Shown here: in pieces, positions 61,247 through 64,000 of the stretch | Position numbering within the stretch: position 1 is the first letter of the stretch | Layout: each line of letters begins with the position of its first letter | Source: an uncultured Spirochaetales bacterium | Lineage (GTDB): Bacteria > Spirochaetota > Spirochaetia > Sphaerochaetales > Sphaerochaetaceae | NCBI GenBank assembly: GCA_944392695.1 | Contig: CALXXN010000011.1 | Location: 1 to 64,000, forward strand | DNA: 64,000 nucleotides | Direction of reading: 5' to 3' | Translations under genes and position numbers: made by a program | Notes under the pieces: model-generated | What the model was told of the DNA's origin: nothing | Seen by the model: the letters and a program-made list of their open reading frames with translations, nothing else | The model's database searches: none

Positions 61247-61681
61247 ATGACCACAAAAGAAGCCAACAGCAGCATCATATCGAACACTTCGATGATCGAT
61301 GGTGCTTATTACTATGCGGCCAAGCATAGCGGGGTGAACGAGAACGAGCTCATGATGCTCTACTTCCTCTATGATGGCAATGAACACTCCCAGCACAGCC
61401 TCTCGCAGGAGCTGATGATGCCTAAGACAACTGTCAACACAGTAGTCAAGGCCCTCAAGGGACGTGGCCTTGTCACAGCTGAAGGGAAGGGCAAGGTCAA
61501 GAACCTCCGCCTCACTCCAGAGGGGCATGATCATGCAAAGAGCATACTCGCACCTATCCACGATGCTGAGGACAGGGCCATGAGGCGTGCCCTCGACCGA
61601 TATGGTGAAGGCTTCATCGAGGCCTATGCCTACCTTGCCCAGGAGCTCAGGAGCGAACTCCTGGCACTCGCAAAGTCATGA
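61247..61681 (+). CDS. MarR-family transcriptional regulator
   Basis: 144 residues. The winged helix is in SLSQELMMPKTTVNTVVKAL followed by KGRGLVTAEGKGKVKNLRLT. AAAGGAAG precedes the ATG, and a palindromic operator overlaps the promoter. It is followed by the 5-prime fragment of a MATE gene, the normal target of such regulators, so its regulon in this strain has been damaged. Effector unknown. Confidence 0.9.
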   Translation: MTTKEANSSIISNTSMIDGAYYYAAKHSGVNENELMMLYFLYDGNEHSQHSLSQELMMPKTTVNTVVKALKGRGLVTAEGKGKVKNLRLTPEGHDHAKSILAPIHDAEDRAMRRALDRYGEGFIEAYAYLAQELRSELLALAKS

Positions 61682-61709
61682 ACAAAATGTATTGAAGTAG
61701 AAGGAGGAG

Positions 61710-61796
61710 TATGACCACTTCAGACAGGCTGTTCAGCCAGACACGTCCAGTGAAGCTCTTCTTCCTAGCTGCCATCAACCTATCTCAGCCTCTCTG
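61710..61796 (+). pseudogene. 5-prime fragment of a MATE efflux gene
   Basis: After AAGGAGGAG an ATG opens MTTSDRLFSQTRPVKLFFLA followed by AINLSQPL and a stop. The first 22 or so residues are the N-terminus of a MATE transporter (TRPVKLFFLAAI, normally followed by PGAVSMLAS). Homology stops at about 61778, where response-regulator homology begins in another frame. The rest of the gene is gone. Confidence 0.75.
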
Positions 61797-61798
61797 AT

Positions 61799-62416
61799 AT
61801 GAAGGCTGTGCTCTGTGACAACGTCAAGGAGGTCAGCACGGTGATCCATCAGGAGGTGGTCGACCTCGTCATACTCTGCCTGACCGATAGTGCGGTGAAG
61901 GGCTTCACTGTACTCAAGAGCCTCAGGGAGAAAACCAACATCCCCATCATTGTCCTCTCGGATCATGGAGATGAGAGCGATCGGATCATGGCCTTCGAGC
62001 TTGGTTGCGATGACTATCTTGTCAGTCCTTTTAGTTATAAGGAGATCGTGTTACGTGTCCAGGCGCGGATCAAGCGCAGCTCATCCGTCGGAGTGGGGGA
62101 CAGCCGCATACTTTTTGTCAACGGTTATGAGGAGATGACGCTCGACAAACAGGCCCACAAGGTGACGATTGATGGCAAGGGCATCGAGTTCACAGTCTCG
62201 GAGTGGAAGATACTCTCATTGCTTGTCGATAACATCAACTCCGTGTTGAGCCGGGTGCAGATCCTCGAGCGTTGCTTCGGATACTTCTCCGAAAGCTATG
62301 ACCGTGTCGTCGACACACATATCAAGAACATACGCTCCAAACTGGGACCTGCCGGCAAGGTCTGGATAGAGACAGTGCGTGGTTATGGCTACTGTTTCAC
62401 AGGCAAGAAGATTTGA
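61799..62416 (+). CDS. OmpR-type response regulator lacking its N-terminus and phosphoacceptor
   Basis: 205 residues. The receiver starts late: residues homologous to the paralogue at 62494 extend back to about 61779 (YLSLSDMKAVL), but the first strand and acidic pair are missing. The phosphorylated Asp position reads DLVILCLTDSAVKG against DLIIQDVMLPDGDG in the paralogue, so Asp is Cys. The C-terminal winged helix is complete (SRVQILERCFGYFSESYDRV, RGYGYCF). It may be a pseudogene or a phosphorylation-independent DNA-binding protein. No ribosome site precedes ATG 61799. Confidence 0.7.
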   Translation: MKAVLCDNVKEVSTVIHQEVVDLVILCLTDSAVKGFTVLKSLREKTNIPIIVLSDHGDESDRIMAFELGCDDYLVSPFSYKEIVLRVQARIKRSSSVGVGDSRILFVNGYEEMTLDKQAHKVTIDGKGIEFTVSEWKILSLLVDNINSVLSRVQILERCFGYFSESYDRVVDTHIKNIRSKLGPAGKVWIETVRGYGYCFTGKKI

Positions 62417-62493
62417 TGCTTTTGTGATAATTTGTATTTTCTGTGAACTAAATGGTGGCCTTGTTGCCAAAGTGGGTTGGAGCCTCTATAGAT

Positions 62494-63204
62494 ATGGACA
62501 TGAAGCTGATATACGTTGTTGAGGACCACGATGTCATCCGCGATGGCGTCGTACAGTATTTGGAGATCTCCGGTTACAAGGCAAAGGGCATGGGGACGCT
62601 TGCTGAGACACGTAAGGCGATCAGCGAGAAGCTTCCTGACCTGATCATCCAGGATGTCATGTTGCCTGATGGCGATGGATTCATGTTCATCAAGGACCTC
62701 AAGGTCTCATACCCGGCCCTCCCTGTCATCTTCATGACGGCTCGTACTGATGAGAGTGACCGTATCCTAGGCTTCGAACTTGGTGCTGATGATTATATCT
62801 CAAAGCCCTTCAGCCCGAAGGAGCTCGTGCTCCGTGTCGGTGCGCTTTTCCGCCGGATAGACAACGTATCACCCGCACATGAGCAGTACCTCCGTTTCCA
62901 GGATGGACCGAATGTGCTTGCAATTGATTTCGCCCAGCACCGCCTGACGATCAATGACAATGAGATCGGACTCACCGCCGCAGAGTGGAGGATCGTTACC
63001 TTCCTTGCGGAGAACGAAGGCAACCTGATCTCACGTGCCCGCATCCTTGATGAATGCTTCGATTACTCGTTCGAAAGCTACGAGCGTGTCGTCGACACCC
63101 ATATCAAGAACATCAGGGCGAAGCTCAAGCCCGGAAGCTGGATTGAGACTGTGCGTGGTTATGGCTATCGCTTCAGTGTGAAGGGATCACCTGCGGAGTC
63201 CTGA
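62494..63204 (+). CDS. OmpR-type response regulator
   Basis: About 236 residues. The receiver has the acidic pair in IYVVEDHDVIRDGV, phosphoacceptor Asp in DLIIQDVMLPDGDG, Thr in IFMTARTDESDR and Lys in DYISKPFSPKEL. The effector is a winged helix (RILDECFDYSFESYERVVDT, RGYGYRF). ATG 62494 follows GGAG; ATG 62500 is possible. Paralogue of the truncated regulator at 61799. The stop overlaps the histidine kinase start by one base, so they form a two-component system. Confidence 0.93.
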   Translation: MDMKLIYVVEDHDVIRDGVVQYLEISGYKAKGMGTLAETRKAISEKLPDLIIQDVMLPDGDGFMFIKDLKVSYPALPVIFMTARTDESDRILGFELGADDYISKPFSPKELVLRVGALFRRIDNVSPAHEQYLRFQDGPNVLAIDFAQHRLTINDNEIGLTAAEWRIVTFLAENEGNLISRARILDECFDYSFESYERVVDTHIKNIRAKLKPGSWIETVRGYGYRFSVKGSPAES

Positions 63205-64000
63205 TGAGGAATCCTGTCCGACGGCGTGGCCTGAGCCACATATTCCTTAGGGTCTTCCTCTCCGTTGTCGGAATCTCATTGCTGGTCTTCTGCATTGTCG
63301 CAGCGGTAATAGCCTATTCTGCTTGGAGCATGGGCCAGAACTGGCCCGCCTTCGTTGTCCAGAGTTACATGGAGGATGTCCTTGCACATCTCCAGGAGGT
63401 CGAATCCCCGAGCCCAGAGGATTTCATCAACATATTCCTGTCTACAGCAGATGAACGGATCAGCGCCCTTGTCATGAAGAGCGCCGAGGAGGAACGCCTG
63501 TTCATCTATGACAAGGCATTGCTGGTAGATGCAGGGGAAGCGTCCATAGGACCCAGGGAAGGCGTGGATGTGAGTACGTTCTCCTCCTCTGATGAGGACA
63601 GGCGCGACTTCTCCAAGCGTGTTATGACCTATGGCATAGAAATCCAAAGCCAGGATGATGGCAGTTACAGTTACACGGTTTCCTCTGGGAATTTCGATGA
63701 TGGTACTTCCTATGTGAGCTATGTCTATCCTGAAGCTGTTAAAAAGGAGGATATAGCAGGATCCGTATTCGTCGCTGTCGATGGGCAGGCCGCCTTCAGC
63801 TTCGACATACTTGTCTTCCCCATGGCTGATTACAAGCCGACGCGCTTCATCGTCGATGCCCTGGTCGTCATGGTCGCCTGGATCATCCCCCTTGCGCTCA
63901 TTGTCTCAATCGTCGCCGCCTGGCGCTTCAGCCGCCGCACTTCATCCTCGATTCTTGAGATGCAGAAGGCGCTCTCCCAGATCGAATCCAATGACTTCGA
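63204..64000 (+). CDS. Sensor histidine kinase (partial at right edge)
   Basis: Open from ATG 63204 to the window end, about 265 codons. First membrane helix FLSVVGISLLVFCIVAAVIA, an extracytoplasmic sensor of about 180 residues, second helix VDALVVMVAWIIPLALIVSI followed by the start of a HAMP-like region (AAWRFSRRTSSSILEMQKAL). The DHp and ATPase domains lie outside the window. It pairs with the response regulator upstream by a TGATG overlap. Confidence 0.88.
   Translation, partial: MRNPVRRRGLSHIFLRVFLSVVGISLLVFCIVAAVIAYSAWSMGQNWPAFVVQSYMEDVLAHLQEVESPSPEDFINIFLSTADERISALVMKSAEEERLFIYDKALLVDAGEASIGPREGVDVSTFSSSDEDRRDFSKRVMTYGIEIQSQDDGSYSYTVSSGNFDDGTSYVSYVYPEAVKKEDIAGSVFVAVDGQAAFSFDILVFPMADYKPTRFIVDALVVMVAWIIPLALIVSIVAAWRFSRRTSSSILEMQKALSQIESNDF

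Noticed and set aside
1-64000. tRNA, rRNA or known riboswitch
   Set aside because: No cloverleaf, rRNA segment or recognised riboswitch core was found by eye; a covariance search could still find a short one.

Overview
The window looks like chromosomal DNA of an anaerobic, host-associated spirochaete, probably in or near the Sphaerochaeta lineage. The reasons are family-level: many LplABC/Ugp-type carbohydrate importers, four solute-binding proteins whose signal peptides end in an A-(G/N)-G-(S/T/A)-(S/A)-E motif instead of a lipobox, sulfatases of the anaerobic Cys type, and sialic-acid catabolism. The taxonomic call is an inference. No rRNA, tRNA, CRISPR array or prophage was seen.

Layout. 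(1) 1-11066: a membrane-bound AraC-type regulator (cut by the left edge) is divergent from an operon of two permeases, a binding protein, three sulfatases and a GH88 unsaturated glucuronyl hydrolase. None of the enzymes has a signal peptide, so imported sulfated unsaturated oligosaccharides are probably desulfated and cleaved in the cytoplasm. (2) 11083-11790: decayed IS4/IS1634-type transposase. (3) 12068-19492: an AraC regulator and a complete sialic-acid operon (binding protein, two permeases, YjhC/NanOx-type oxidoreductase, NanA, GlcNAc 2-epimerase), best read as 2,7-anhydro-Neu5Ac or sialic-acid scavenging. nagB at 24743 supplies the last step towards glycolysis.

(4) 19532-34418: mixed region with tag, a HigB/HigA-type toxin-antitoxin pair whose antitoxin carries an ImmA/IrrE protease domain, brnQ, FMN reductase, nagB, an SLC13/ArsB-type permease, an Ntn hydrolase, a MATE pump and three AAA ATPases of the DUF4143/DUF234 kind. 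Each ATPase has a different repeat or palindrome next to it: 39-bp direct repeats around a TGCGTATATACGCA palindrome, a 13-bp inverted repeat, and four motif copies spaced exactly 32 bp apart. (5) 34675-41122: scarred region with a TnpB remnant abutting a truncated merR gene, a DUF4097 lipoprotein, a choice-of-anchor-I protein, an ATPase C-terminal remnant, a LafB-like glycosyltransferase and a TVP38-like membrane protein with an apparent frameshift.

(6) 41829-50480: an amino-acid importer of unusual architecture (ABC ATPase with a GHKL-like C-terminal domain; a binding-protein/permease fusion whose binding lobes are in swapped order), an orphan carboxyltransferase, a MerR regulator with a cysteine cluster, and a Ugp-type importer with a TIM-barrel isomerase. 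(7) 50640-64000: nucleotidyltransferase, a 1238-residue UPF1-like helicase with two tandem C-terminal repeats (possible defence gene), a conventional amino-acid ABC importer, MATE, aspartokinase, MarR, and a deletion scar joining a MATE start to a headless response regulator, followed by an intact response regulator and a histidine kinase cut by the right edge.
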